From NCBI GenBank assembly GCA_021014325.1, contig CM037464.1, positions 7,533,127 through 7,597,126 of the forward strand: 64,000 bases of DNA, written 5' to 3'. The notes under the pieces were generated by a model. That model was not told where the DNA came from. It saw only the letters and a list, made by a program, of their open reading frames with translations, and made no database searches. Position 1 is the first letter of the stretch. Each line of letters begins with the position of its first letter. A program made the translations under genes and the position numbers. The stretch is from Plazaster borealis (taxonomy: Eukaryota; Echinodermata; Asteroidea; Forcipulatida; Labidiasteridae). Shown here piece after piece: positions 1 to 11,060 of this stretch.

Positions 1-1458
1 TCAAATTCTCAAAACTTGATAAAGTCCCACAAGAGAAATACATTTTTATCTTTTTCTTTCTCTTTAGGGATACCCAAAAAAAACTAAACAAAGTTTTGTG
101 AGCCACCGTTTTTTTTAGTTTAAAAAAAAAATATTTATACACATATATATATTGCAATAAGCATAGCCAAACAAATGGTTTTCAACACTTGCATTTTTGA
201 GGAAACCAAAAGCATGATGTTAACTTCCCTTTCGTGTGAAATACCCGACTGAGTTGGATTGAAGCCAACTATAAATATTTTAATGACTGCCATACATTTA
301 TATATATGGCATGCGTAACACTGGTGTTAAATAACTTCCCATCACCCTCTTTCACTTCTGCTTGCTTATTTTTTGATGTAACATAAATGCAGTTGCTGTA
401 AATAACCTGTTCTCTCCGCTGGTTTATCTTTACCCCCTTTTCTCTCAATAAGTTTTTGTAAATCAACCCGTTAATTTACCTACACAGGTTTTAATAAAAA
501 CCAGCTCTCCCCACAGGTTCCTCTCCCTATTTTTAATTTCTTACATTGATATTCTGTACATTGATTCTGTTCTTCTATATTTACCCCCCTTTTTCACAGA
601 GTCATCTTGTTAGTTACTTAACTCTTTTCACTAGTTATTTTGTTGCATTATCCCTGATGCAGCTTGTCCTCTAATATGTCCTTTCATGCTTCCCGCATTA
701 CCCAGAATGCAGTTACCATGGTCCAGTAATTCAAAGATACAGAAGGCATTTGCTCAACCTCGTCCAATTTTTTTGGACACGTATGCAAATTAGAATAGTC
801 TGGCTGTACAACTTAACATTTTTACGGTAGACTTTTGTACACCAGTCGTTGTCAAATCAGGGTCTAAGTAAGGAGTTTCCCTCCCAGGTTTTACTATTGT
901 AAACATGATTGGAAATAAAGTAAACCATGGGGACGAGGTTGGCATGTGCTGCCCTTATGGGGCCTCAAACAGGCGGGCGGAGCTGGAGCCCAACCGGAGC
1001 TCAAGCCTGAGCCGCGGTTTCGAAAACGGCCGCAGAGTACCAGGCAATCTCAAGGAAGAAAGAAAGTTTGCATGGAATAACTCTCGGGTGATTTGTATCT
1101 AGAGGTGACAGTCGTGATCGAAAGTGATAGAACTAAATCTTCCATTAAGATTAAATTGCAGTAAAGGAACTATTTTTTATGATATATAAATAAATATGTT
1201 AGTGATACCATCCTGCGGATCAGATCAGGCAACGTCGTCATCGAATAAAGTATACGAAGAGGAAACTGTTGCGAGAACTATTTTTGTACCGCGTAGGAGA
1301 TGTGGTATACCCCTTTCCTATGAACACAGTCTTGGAGCGAACTGCAACAAATTTCCCTCTGCTTTCGAGCGAAGACAGAACACTATTTGAATCGTAATTT
1401 GTATAATGATCGCATAGTGTTATCATTGGCTGCACTAGATCAAGCACTACAACCAAAA
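1..1458. other. Upstream region of the Ig receptor gene
   Basis: AT-rich DNA with no reading frame I can support. A patch at about 920-1075 is visibly richer in G, C and CpG than its surroundings and includes a short open frame without recognisable protein features; it may belong to the promoter of the downstream receptor gene or to an undetected 5' exon. Frame stops flank it on both sides. Confidence 0.5.
1183..1192 (+). promoter_or_regulatory. TATA box candidate
   Basis: The sequence TATATAAATA lies 267 bases before the receptor start codon, which would place transcription start near 1215 with a 5' UTR of roughly 240 bases and no intron needed. The area is AT-rich, so a chance match is possible. 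Confidence 0.4.
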
Positions 1459-3462
1459 ATGATCTCCTTAACGTGGGCTCTTCTCGTCTCGTTAATCCTT
1501 GGGTTGCATCATCGCGCCCTCTGCATTAATTTTGTACAAAGACCAGCTAATACGGACGTGATGGAGGGACAGACGGCTGTGCTGGAGTGCAAAGTGGACC
1601 ACAAGAAGCTTTGCGAAACAGTGTACTGGGCATTCCGATGGGATAATGACGACGGGCTGTGGCGATACATCAAGATCAGCGATAATCGGGGTATTGGGCA
1701 CGAGGATATCAGCGATGACATTGGCAGGTCTCATTTTACAGATCGTGGTTCGTATAGTACGTCCGTTGAGGCTGATGGTGGCAGGAGGGGGATGGTGAAT
1801 GTAGAGACGTATGCACTACGTATTTCCAACACAACGCACCTAGACTCAGGACTGTACATGTGCATCTCCAAACCAGGATATCTTGGCGACGAAGAGACGG
1901 GTCTTGATACTAGCTCTGTTGCTCGACTGGATGTGATAATTCCCGATGGACAAGGCATCATCAGATGTCAGGTGTCTGTCAACATTCCCCAGGTCGGCGG
2001 CACAGCATACCTCCACTGCATGGTAGTGAATGAAACTGGGATCAAAGAAAACTACCAACTTACTTGGATGAGGGACCGACAGGAGTTAGTTTCTGTCGGA
2101 AAAAGTCAGAATGTCTTCCCCTACCAAATCCAACAAGGCGACAATGGGCAAACATTTCACTGTGCTCTACAAGAACCCGGAAACGAAGGCAGCAAGGCAA
2201 CTTGTTCCGTGCAACCTTTCTTCCAACGCCCGACCGTTTCTCTAAAACAAAGCTCACTGACCGTGTACGAGGGAACTGATGCAATTTTCACTTGTGTTGC
2301 CTCCGGAGTACCGTCCATCAAAACGTTTCTCTGGTACGTCGGTGATCTCCGTATCTTCATCAGGGGCACAGGAACTAACATCTCCATGCAAGACCAAAGC
2401 TTCACGTCTACGTTGCGAGTGAGAGGAATCAGGGCTTCAGACGACAACAAACGAGTGGTCTGTGTCGCTTCCGTGGCGTCGGGTGTCTCATCTAATCAAT
2501 CGTCCCATCTGGTTGTGCAGAGTATTGATGACTTCGAGACCGTACTCGTCCCTGATGGCAAACTGACCGTAGTCCAGCAGACGTCCGTGTTCTTTAGATG
2601 TTCAATCAAACCCTCCGAACTAAATGACATTGTGTCATACACGTGGCTCGTAGATGGAGTGACGGTGTATCAAAATACTACCGAAGCAAGTAATATTCCC
2701 TTCACCAGACCAGCAGAATCTGGACTTCAAGTCGACATCGTAACAGACGGATCTGCCGGATCCATTCTTCACATCAAGAATCCCGGATCCTCCTTGAATA
2801 CGGTCAACATCACCTGCAAGCTGGCCATTCCAAAACTAGAACCACATCAGAAATCGTGCCTGCTGAGCCCAACGAGTAGCGTGGATGAGAGTATGGTGAA
2901 ATACGTTGTGATCACCGTAGGTACCGGAGGAGTGTGTTTCTTGCTAGGTATGCTAGCAGCCTTAATCCTCTTCAACTTCTACCCCATAAAGCTCTTCAAA
3001 CGACGACGGGATGATCTTCAGAACGGGACAGATGTCACGGCAGATAGTAGCGAGGGAAGTTCAAGAGAGCAACAGATGAAATGCCAGTCGGGCAAAACAG
3101 TTAAGGAGAAACCGAAGTATTCCGTCGCCCAGGGAGTTCAACATACGTATGCCGACATCAACCGAGCTGGCGGTGAGAAATCCAAGCTGGGTATGCAAGA
3201 GAACAAACTTTTGGACGTGTACGAACAGATCCCCGCAGATGTAGTGGCACCGACTCGTAATTCCACTCTTCCATTGTTGAAGGCCAAGACATTCCGGAAC
3301 CAGACCCTCGGTGGCACTTTGAAGAAGGAAGAGTCAAATGCAGGGAATGTGAAGGGAGAGCAAACGGTCTCGAAGTTGGTGACAAAGTGGTCACCTGCAA
3401 AAGATGAGTCCGGATACGAAATTCCGAAAGCGTTGACAAAGGTGTCTACTGCAAAAGAATAA
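1459..3462 (+). CDS. Four-Ig-domain type I membrane receptor with tyrosine-motif tail
   Basis: The 667-residue product is predicted to be a cell-surface receptor of the immunoglobulin superfamily. I start it at the ATG at 1459: it has A at -3, no earlier in-frame ATG exists, and a signal peptide (residues 1-22, hydrophobic core WALLVSLILGL) follows directly. Four Ig-like domains follow, judged by Cys/Trp spacing: about 27-160 (C44 and C135, with DSGLYMC), 168-250 (C187, W203, C235), 255-353 (C279, W292, C335) and 360-460 (C381, W396, C453). Six N-glycosylation sequons are visible. One membrane span is at about 482-506, followed by a KRRR stop-transfer cluster. The roughly 160-residue tail holds Y554 (YSVA), Y564 (YADI), Y588 (YEQI) and Y653 (YEIP), which resemble SH2-docking sites; none is a strict ITIM because the -2 residue is wrong. 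The whole receptor is in one exon, which is unusual for a multi-Ig protein. The ligand and subfamily are unknown to me. Confidence 0.85.
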   Translation: MISLTWALLVSLILGLHHRALCINFVQRPANTDVMEGQTAVLECKVDHKKLCETVYWAFRWDNDDGLWRYIKISDNRGIGHEDISDDIGRSHFTDRGSYSTSVEADGGRRGMVNVETYALRISNTTHLDSGLYMCISKPGYLGDEETGLDTSSVARLDVIIPDGQGIIRCQVSVNIPQVGGTAYLHCMVVNETGIKENYQLTWMRDRQELVSVGKSQNVFPYQIQQGDNGQTFHCALQEPGNEGSKATCSVQPFFQRPTVSLKQSSLTVYEGTDAIFTCVASGVPSIKTFLWYVGDLRIFIRGTGTNISMQDQSFTSTLRVRGIRASDDNKRVVCVASVASGVSSNQSSHLVVQSIDDFETVLVPDGKLTVVQQTSVFFRCSIKPSELNDIVSYTWLVDGVTVYQNTTEASNIPFTRPAESGLQVDIVTDGSAGSILHIKNPGSSLNTVNITCKLAIPKLEPHQKSCLLSPTSSVDESMVKYVVITVGTGGVCFLLGMLAALILFNFYPIKLFKRRRDDLQNGTDVTADSSEGSSREQQMKCQSGKTVKEKPKYSVAQGVQHTYADINRAGGEKSKLGMQENKLLDVYEQIPADVVAPTRNSTLPLLKAKTFRNQTLGGTLKKEESNAGNVKGEQTVSKLVTKWSPAKDESGYEIPKALTKVSTAKE

Positions 3463-3463
3463 A
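3458..3463 (+). terminator. Possible polyadenylation signal overlapping the stop codon
   Basis: AATAAA overlaps the TAA stop of the receptor gene. If used, the 3' UTR would be only about 20 bases. A second AATAAA near 4229 is a more ordinary candidate. Confidence 0.25.
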
Positions 3464-3559
3464 TTGAAAGATTGTCTGTTGAGAAGGCCTCATCTTCGAC
3501 CGTGGTTATTGTTTTTGTTTATAGGTAGGGTGATAGATAGGTTAATACTCCAAAAAAAT

Positions 3560-3660
3560 AATGGTCATAAAAACTTACTTGGTGAGAAGCACTGCAGCTG
3601 TTGATAGTATCAACTATTTTGAGAAATGATTCCCTGCGAAGAAGTATATGGTTTAAAAAA
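3560..3660 (+). repeat. Fragment of the GCACTGTACACG inverted-repeat family
   Basis: The stretch around the words ACTTACTTGGT, GCTGTTGATAGTAT and GAGAAATGATTCCCT matches the interior of the complete elements at 9211, 24782 and 45472, without their ends. It is a degraded piece. Confidence 0.55.
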
Positions 3661-3750
3661 ATGTTCACCCCGAAATATTTGAATCTGAGAAACGATTCAT
3701 GCATGAATCGTTTCTAAGATTTCTGAGCGAATCCTGCGGCCAAAGGTGCG

Positions 3751-4193
3751 GTTGGTATACCCGTTGTCACCTCGCTAAAGATGGATGGAAACGACGCTCT
3801 TGATGAAAATACCGTGACAGTTTTTTCTTTCTTTCTGTTTTCTCAACAAGTAGAGACCAGGCGCGGATCCTGGGGGGGCGTGGGGGCGCACGCCCCCCAT
3901 TTTCATATAAAAAAAAAAAATTTTTAAAAGGGAGAAAAGAAAAAAAGAGGGAGACGAGAGAAGGGGAGGGAGAAATGGGGAAGCTTTGTGTTACGCAGGC
4001 GCAACAAACTTCATTTATCATTTTGCTGCTTGGTATATTTTCACGCCCCCCCGTTTGGAAAATCCTGGATCCGCCCCTGGAGACTGTATTCAGCTGAAAC
4101 TTTCACAGGAGACTTATATCGTATCTTTCTTGATATTTTTGCGTACATCTCAGCATTATGTTGACAAAAAACAATCTATGACCCTACCTTTAA
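3751..4193 (+). repeat. Interspersed element ending in TGACCCTACCTTTAA, interrupted
   Basis: The sequence from the CACCTCGCTAA word to TGACCCTACCTTTAA recurs at 18751-18954 in the same orientation and at 38430-38640 in reverse. All share the order CACCTCGCTAA, ATTTTCA, GTTTTCTCAACAAG, TTTCACA, GTATCTTTCTT, GACCCTACCTTTAA. This copy is split by the insertion at 3858-4079. The reverse copy sits between TTAA motifs, so the family is probably a TTAA-targeting non-autonomous DNA transposon. Confidence 0.7.
3858..4079. mobile_element. Short DNA transposon with 13-bp inverted ends and 5-bp target duplication
   Basis: The 222-bp insert begins CAGGCGCGGATCC and ends GGATCCGCCCCTG, so the termini are inverted repeats matching at 12 of 13 positions. 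GAGAC occurs on both sides (3853-3857 and 4080-4084) as a perfect target duplication, and the other copies of the host repeat lack the insert. It has no coding capacity. CAG-type ends suggest the hAT group, where 8-bp duplications are usual and 5 bp is the less common class. Confidence 0.75.
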
Positions 4194-6660
4194 AGCCAAA
4201 TGTTTCTTAAAACCGTATAATTCAATAATAAATATCTAGGCCTAAATAGAATAATCTGAATTTCTGTTATGGATGAACGCCTTTGGTATTATTAATGCTG
4301 TTAAGTGTGGTGACATTTCTTTAATTGTTCCTTCATCAATTTATGACATGAAGTTTACGACTTAAGCATGGTTTATGGTCTGTAGAATAGATTGTTTGCT
4401 TGTTTAAATTTAACTTTAAAAAACTAAACATGAATATTGATGTTGTAATTGTAAACGTAGATAGTGTGCATTTTAAATAGATATGTCAACAGAGATCTGG
4501 TTTAGTTTGGTGTAAGCCTAGATGGAATCTCTGTCCAACAATGTAACCCTAAAAGACAATTCATTTAAGTTTAATCATCACAATAGACTGTGCAAGTCTC
4601 GTGCGTATTCGAACATTGGGACCCGTTAAAGTGCGTGAGTTTGTTTGTTTCCTTCCGCGTTAAAGCAATGTGCATGGGACCAAAGTGGTCCCAAAAATGT
4701 TCGAATACGCGCGAGACTTGTACGGTCTATACGCCTAGACATGGCTACTGGTGTCGTTTTTTGTACATTCAAAAAATCCAACACGAAACAAAAATCCGGT
4801 TTTGTTTTACAAATGTAAATACTTATGTCAACATGGGAAACGTTGGACAATGTCAATTCTGGACATAACTTTCACTGTGACCTCTTTCTGAGAATGGAAT
4901 TAGATCAGATATTGCGGCCATTTGCAGCCGTTATTTTGGGCCAAGCCGCTTGTGGCCGTTGTTGACTCTATACAAACAAGCAAACATTTAAAACATTTAA
5001 ATAAATAACTAAGCAAAAAAACAAAAAAACCCAATAATATTAATAATGTAACACTTTAAAATCATTTCGATCATTGATGGAAATTGATTGTGTAATTTTG
5101 ATAATTTCTTTTAATATATTTGTAATCAGCTCTCTATAACTATAGTTATTTTGTAACATTGTTTTCTATTCGGCTGATGTGGATAGTCAAAGCCTACATT
5201 TCTTTCTCTTTGCTATATCGTGTAAAATACCATACACACTTTTACAATAAGCATGAATTGGGCCTAGTATGTAATTTTGAAATATGTTAAGTAAACATGA
5301 ATTATTCATATAACATTTATAACGCACTCGTGTAAAAATTATTACAACTTTAGGTCTAGGTCTGCGGCGTAGCCAGGTTTTTTTTTTAACGGGGGGGGGG
5401 GCATTTTTTCCAGTGGTGTGGGAATGTTTTTCCTTTTTAAAAGGGCACTACCGTGTATCTGGATTTTGTTCATGGGGGTACGGGGGGGGGGGACACACAC
5501 CAGTGGATGTGTGTGTGTGTGGGGGTCTAGGGTCCTATCTACCACTGATTTATCAGAGCGGGATAAGAGTCAGTATGGTGCCGGTGATGATACCGTCAAT
5601 CTTGAAGACAAAGAGAGTTGTTGTTATACAATATTGTTATGTAACCTGTGCATAAACACGCAATTAAATATGTCACTGTAATGGACGCTATTTTTGATCT
5701 TCTGAGCACGAAATTAACAAATTAGTGTTTAAAATCTTGGGGAAGAAGTGTTTTACTGAATCTTTTAAAATTAAATATTCTACCATTTCTCTAGTCATAA
5801 AGATACTGTCATTGTATAGGCTTGATAGCCCAATCGGGTGAATTGTCAGCGAGTTATACAAAATGGCGGACATGCATTGCTTGAGTCGCCACGATGATTG
5901 TATTAATGCACAGCAAAATACAACAGTTTAAACACAACCTGTTTATTCGCTCTGGTTCCAGCCGATCACCATTTGACCAGAAACTGTTGTCGCAAACCAA
6001 CTGGGACAGCCATCATCAGCAAAGAATAAGTGGCTTTACAGTCACCTGACATGATGAGTAAAAGGCGGCATATCAGATTTAATAGACATTTATCGTGCTG
6101 CCACCATCTTGGTCAAGTTCCCTGTATCCAACAACAGTAACGGATGCTAATATTCATCGAGCAAAAAAGGAACCAGACTATTTGCCCTTCTAGTCTCGGT
6201 TTGGTTACATTGATTTGAGTGGGAGAAAATCAAGATGGCCGCACTATGATAAAGGTCTATTATGATCAGCATTCTAGCACGGTTTTTTTCCACAGTGAAA
6301 CACACGATTTAGCTGTTGGTAGTGACCGGATTTCATTCTCCAAACATACTTCTTCAAATTGTTGTGTAAATAGTGAATACTATAGACTTAATTTAGGTGG
6401 GCACTTCTATAAATAAGGGGTTATTTTGCTATCGTCTCCACAACGAAGACGATAGCGTAACAACCTCCGTATAGTTTTAGAAGTAGGTAGTACAATGTAA
6501 TAGTATTTTGTTAAGGACTCCTAAACCTTTCATTTGGTGAATCACCCATGTTATTAAAGGTGTCACTGCTGTGAGTTTACAGACACAAAATATCGACAAC
6601 ATTTCATAGGTTCTTGTTTATAATGTGAAATATTCGGAAACAGTGTTAAATGTTATAATT
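4194..6660. other. Intergenic DNA without a supported gene
   Basis: Stops are dense in all frames. It contains the inverted-repeat element at 4591-4726, a run of G tracts with a GT repeat at 5388-5525, and AAAATGGCGGAC and AAGATGGCCGC words near 5860 and 6230. I see no exon with matching splice sites. Confidence 0.5.
4591..4726. mobile_element. Inverted-repeat element with about 30-bp ends
   Basis: The left end (AAGTCTCGTGCGTATTCG) and the right end (CGAATACGCGCGAGACTT) are near-perfect reverse complements, and the match extends inward to GGGACC/GGTCCC. The 75-bp interior has no protein features. Flanking duplication is not clear. Confidence 0.6.
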
Positions 6661-6669
6661 AAATGAAAG

Positions 6670-7195
6670 GCTTACCCCTTGTGCTTTTATCAAATTTTAG
6701 CTCATTTTTGACCAAAATGTTATTCTTACCGCTTGTGATTGTAAAAAATGTTAGCTCATTTTTGACCAAAATGTAAGGCTTATCGCTTGTGAAGTTATCA
6801 AATTTTAGCTCATTTTTGACCAAAATGTAAGGCTTATACTGCTTGTGAATTTATCAAATTTCAGCCCATTTTTGACCAAAAAGCATCGGGGCTTACCCCT
6901 TGTGATTTTATCCAATTACAACCCAGTTTGACCATATTGAAAGGGCTTAGGCCTACCCCTTGTGAATTTATCAAGTTTCAACCCACTTCAGACAAAAATG
7001 CAAGGCTTACCCCTTGTGATTTTAGCAAATTTTTGACCAAAATGCAAGGCTTAACCCTCGTGATTTTATCCGATTAGTTCAGGCAATTTTTGACAAAAAT
7101 GCAATGCTTAGGCCTACCCCTTGTGATTTTATCTAAGTTTAGCTCATTTTTGACAAAAGCGCAAAACATTGCGGAAATATTGACTTTTGTAAATT
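6670..7195 (+). repeat. Diverged minisatellite, about 60-bp unit
   Basis: About nine copies of a unit running GGCTTACCCCTTGTGATTTT, ATCAAATTTTAGCTCA, TTTTTGACCAAAATGCAA follow one another with substitutions and small indels. A related unit in the opposite orientation (AATCACAAGGGGTAAG) appears just after, near 7214. Confidence 0.8.
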
Positions 7196-8360
7196 AGGTA
7201 CAACATTGAACAAATCACAAGGGGTAAGTCTAACATTTTTTTTGATTTTAGGTCAGATTTAAAGTTGTGATTTTATGCTGTAAAAAGATGCAATGGGCAA
7301 TAAAGATGCTTTTTCCATTAAAGCCGGCCCAAGACTTTAGTTCAACTGGCGGAAATATTGACACTCGATAATCGCAAGGAGAAGCACGGCAATTTTATCC
7401 GTTTTCGACTGCTTTTTGATATTAATTCCCAAGAGGTAAACCTTGCAATTTTGTCAATTTCGACTGTTAAAAAAATATATTTAACTTTTTATAAATCACA
7501 ATTGCAATTTTGACTAAATTGTAATTGTATATAAAAACGGTCGAAAAAGTTTTAGTATACGATGTTAAAATTAATTAAAATTAAAGTAAATTTGTTCAGA
7601 AAGTTAGTCGGAGTGACGACCAGGCGTTCAGGGGACTCAGAGTCGATGGTCGAACCAGCATGGTGATCACCCATATAGTTCCTTTCTGGGATTGGCTAGT
7701 CCCGGTCCCTCGTTATCCTTTCCCACCCGGAATATTCACCCTACCTAATTTGGGGAGAGACATGACGGAACCCCAATCCATTACAGCGGCCAGCAGTAAA
7801 AGTCATGTCCCTTTTGGTACGGGTAGGATTCGAACCGGGTGTACCAGCTCTGGATTGCTCGCAATTGAACTATCCAGTGCACCTAAGTGCCCGTTGGTGT
7901 TTGGAGGTGATTTTACATACTACTTAAATAATTCACTGCGTCCAAGCAAAATAGAAAAAGACACAATCGGCGACCGGAGTCACGTGACTCATAGTGGGTT
8001 TGAAATTTAAACAAACCAAGCAGCCACGCCCAGTGTGCGTGGTCAAGCATGGCTTCTTCTGCACCTACGGCGGAAGCCGAAAAAACTCGGAAGCAGCCAT
8101 GCTTTTCAATGCGTTGCTTGCTTGATGAATTGTTTACATTGGACCAGTCGTCGATTGCGTCTAATGAACCCGGGTCTCATGGTCTCCCAGTCCAATACGT
8201 ATTTCGTCCATTTGAAAAGAATAATTATAGTAAATCACAATTTAAACAAACCCAATTTAACACGCCACTATAGACGGAGTTGTTAACATAATTGTTTTAT
8301 TTATTTAAACTGGGAGGTTTATTCCTCTAGGGAAAATAATACATGTATTCAAAAGTATTT
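7196..8360. other. Spacer with a SINE head and an unassigned open frame
   Basis: At 7800-7895 the - strand reads like a tRNA-derived head, with a B-box-like GGTTCGAATCC. At 8049-8273 (+) an ATG opens a 74-codon frame beginning MASSAPTAEAEKTRK, with higher GC than its surroundings and a possible donor near 8228. No further exon or known domain could be matched, so I do not call it a gene. Confidence 0.35.
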
Positions 8361-8830
8361 CACTGACAACACATTTGGGGTCATAAATTGACCCATGATT
8401 TCAGCTAAATTTGCGAAAAAATCATAATGGGGGGTAAGCCCGGCGTTTTCATCATTTTGCCCAAGTTTTCAGTTTTGATTTTATGCCGTAAAATGATGCA
8501 GTAGGCACTAGTATTTAACTTGACCCATGATTTCAGTTAATTTTCAGAAGTATTGATATTTTGAAAATTAGGCAAAAATTGAAAAAATCATAAGGGGTGG
8601 CCTAAGTCAAGCATTTTTATCAATAATATCTGGGCCACATTTTAGGCTGCGATTTTATGCTCTAAAAATGATGTATAGGCACTATCTGGTGCCCTTTTTT
8701 GATTGAACTTGACCTATGCTTTCAGCTAAATTTGCGGAAATATTGACATTTAAAAATTGGGACAAAATTAACTATTATAAGGTGTAAGTCTAACATTTTT
8801 ATCAAATTTGGACCACATTACGTGAATCAC
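8360..8830 (+). repeat. Tandem array, about 180-bp unit, 2.5 copies
   Basis: The order ATTTTATGC, AAAATGATG, AGGCACTA, TGAACTTGACC, ATTTCAGCTAA, GGAAATATTGACATT, AATCATAAGGGGTAAG, CATTTTTATCAA is repeated. It shares words with the 60-bp array at 6670, so both probably come from one family. GTGAATCACCCATG occurs near 6538 and near 8821, bracketing the block. Confidence 0.65.
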
Positions 8831-9210
8831 CCATGCATTAAAAGCAGATGGATTTTGCCTTCAACAAAACTCGGTTCGGTACTCACCGGTTTGGGAATGA
8901 GCAGTTTTCAACACGATCTTTCTTATCTTAAATGTTATCACAAAAGCAGCTTTGAATCATAAAAATCGACCAAATGTATCTTGAGAAATCGAATAAGAAA
9001 CAGTAGAACTTTCTCTCTGCTCTTAAGCATTTCGGTTTTAACAAGTAGGCTTGTGGGTGGGGATCACTGGTCTTGGGGAAGGATGGGTTCCACAAGGTGA
9101 ATGTTTATATTACAACTACTTTACTGATAACAGCTGATAAGAGTCCCAGTGAAACCGGTAAGTAGAATTCAGAGATTTTGGCTAATGGAAAAATATTGTA
9201 ATCTGCATAA

Positions 9211-9562
9211 AAGGCACTGTACACGTTTGGTAATTGCTCAAAATATATATTAGCATAAAAACTGACTTGGTAACGAGCACAGAGAGCTGTTGATAGTATA
9301 AAACATTGTGAGAAACGACACCCTCTGAAGTAACGTAGTTTTTGAGAAAGAGGTAATTTCTCACTAAAATAATAAAAACTTCTTGCAAGAAGTTTTTTTC
9401 CTATCTGAAAGCACACAAATTTGTACAAGGGTGTTTTTTCTTTCATCATTTTCTTGCAAATTCGGTGACCAATTGAGCCCAAATTTTCACAGGCTTGTTA
9501 TTTTATGCATATGTTGGGATACACCAATTGAGAACACTGGTCTTTGACAATTACCAAACGTC
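9211..9562 (+). mobile_element. Inverted-repeat element, GCACTGTACACG family, copy 1
   Basis: It begins AAGGCACTGTACACGTTTGG and ends with AATTACCAAACG, the reverse complement of the left end, though the outer right tip is lost. Interiors of this copy and those at 24782-25152 and 45472-45838 align throughout, including the TCTTGCAAGAAG palindrome. It is non-coding. Confidence 0.75.
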
Positions 9563-9579
9563 AATTAAAGTTTTACTAC

Positions 9580-9818
9580 GGAAGCGTTAAAGGGACATTA
9601 AGTGGAAAAAAGAAAGTTATAACTATGAATATAAGATGTCTCATGAATAAGACTTATTTGTCATAAATATGACTTACATACCATAAATATGACTTAACTG
9701 GCATAATTATAAATTATTTTAAGTCATATTTATGACATGTTAATTCATAATTACGAGATATAAGTCATAGTTATGACTTATTATGGTTTTCTTTCTCCTA
9801 TGACCCTTTAACGCCTCC
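9580..9818. mobile_element. Palindromic element built of TCATAATTATGA-type blocks
   Basis: The termini GGAAGCGTTAAAGGGACAT and ATGACCCTTTAACGCCTCC are inverted repeats matching at 17 of 19 positions. The interior is a string of short self-complementary blocks around GTCATAAATATGAC and GTCATAATTATGAC, so either strand could fold on itself in several registers. Confidence 0.65.
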
Positions 9819-10393
9819 ATATTTTACTCTAGTTGTTGATTCCAAGTGGATCTAATACATTGGAAATATTATTTGCATATACATTCCGAAATTTTGTTGT
9901 AATAGATACAGAATTTTGCCTCAGTCGGTTGTTCTGGTGTATTTCCCCAATATTTTCTTTTACATGAAGAGTATCTCAAATTTCTAAAGCATTATAATTC
10001 CTTAATGCATGTGAATAGCTTGTACACGAATTTTAATGAAGTTTACAAAACAATATCAAAAGCAACACATTATTTGTTTGGCCTTAACGTTGTATACATA
10101 ACTTTATTAAATGTAGCATTATTCTCCATAGTTATATAATCGGGATTTTTTAGAGTGCAAAGTTACCCCTTCGACCCTTTTTTCGGAACCAACTAAGCTC
10201 ATTTTATGAAACAATAATTGTAATACATGAATTTTTTTTAAATACGTGTGGTTGAGTCTCTGTTTTTTCTACCTGCTTATTTTTCTGTTTTCCATCTGCT
10301 TTTGGAGTTATGCCAATTGTTATTGTAATTATTAGGAAACTACATGTAGTATAATGAACAGTGTATCACTGCACTCCTGGTGTCCGCGGTTAA

Positions 10394-10757
10394 AGGGACA
10401 CGTTGCCTTGGATCGGGCGAGTTGGTCTATCAAAAGCATTTGTAACCGTTTGTTATAAAATGCATATGGTTAGAAAGATGTTTTAAAAGTAGAATACAAT
10501 GATCCACACAAATATGTCTCGAAACCGCATGGTTTTCCTTTTACATCGTGAACAAACACGGTCGGCCTGACTCCACAAAATGGCCGACCGTGTTAAGTTC
10601 ACAAAGTAAAAGGAAAACCACGCAATTTCGAGGCATATTTGTGTGGATCATTGTATTCTTCTTTTATAACGTCTTTCTAACCATATGCATTTTATAACAA
10701 ACGGTTACGAACGCTTTTTTGTTGACCAACTCGTCCGATCCAAGGCAACGTGTCCCT
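10394..10757. mobile_element. Fold-back element with arms of about 175 bp, flanked by TTAA
   Basis: Both ends are AGGGACACGTTGCCTTGGAT or its reverse complement, and TTAA flanks each side (10390-10393 and 10758-10761). The two arms pair nearly throughout, meeting at a centre where CACGGTCGGCC faces GGCCGACCGTG around a loop of about 14 bases. It carries no gene. TTAA duplications fit the piggyBac or Kolobok groups. Confidence 0.8.
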
Positions 10758-10774
10758 TTAAGAACGACAAGTTA

Positions 10775-10872
10775 AAGACAAAGAATACACGAGTGGCACC
10801 TACGTTATGGAATGACTTACCTCTTCATATTCGCCAAGCCGACTCTCTTGTTCATTCTTTGACCCAAACTTG
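10775..10872 (+). pseudogene. Possible remnant of a non-LTR retrotransposon reverse transcriptase
   Basis: The frame reads APTLWNDLPLHIRQADSL and ends at a stop. The pattern PTLWN-LP-IR is typical of the C-terminal end of reverse transcriptase ORFs in several LINE clades. Only about 30 residues remain, next to the fold-back element. Confidence 0.4.
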
Positions 10873-10889
10873 ATTAACATGCTTGATTG

Positions 10890-11060
10890 TGATTGTTTAA
10901 ATTTTTGACAAAATTTTGATAAAAATGCTGGACTTGCCCCTAATATTTTTTTCTTTTCTTTTTCAAGCAATTTAAAAAAAAAAATGCTTGACATCCCCCT
11001 TTTGATTTTTTCAACTTTTTTTTTCACCAAATTTTGATAAAAATACTGGACTTAACCCCT
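10890..11060 (+). repeat. Short tandem block related to the 6.7-kb minisatellite
   Basis: Three diverged units share the words CAAATTTTGATAAAAATGCT, GGACTT and CCCCT-ATTTT. The pattern resembles the array at 6670-7195. Confidence 0.45.

Noticed and set aside
8049..8273. MASSAPTAEAEKTRK frame as a first exon
   Set aside because: Composition is suggestive, but no second exon, domain or clear promoter was found and it lies among repeats.
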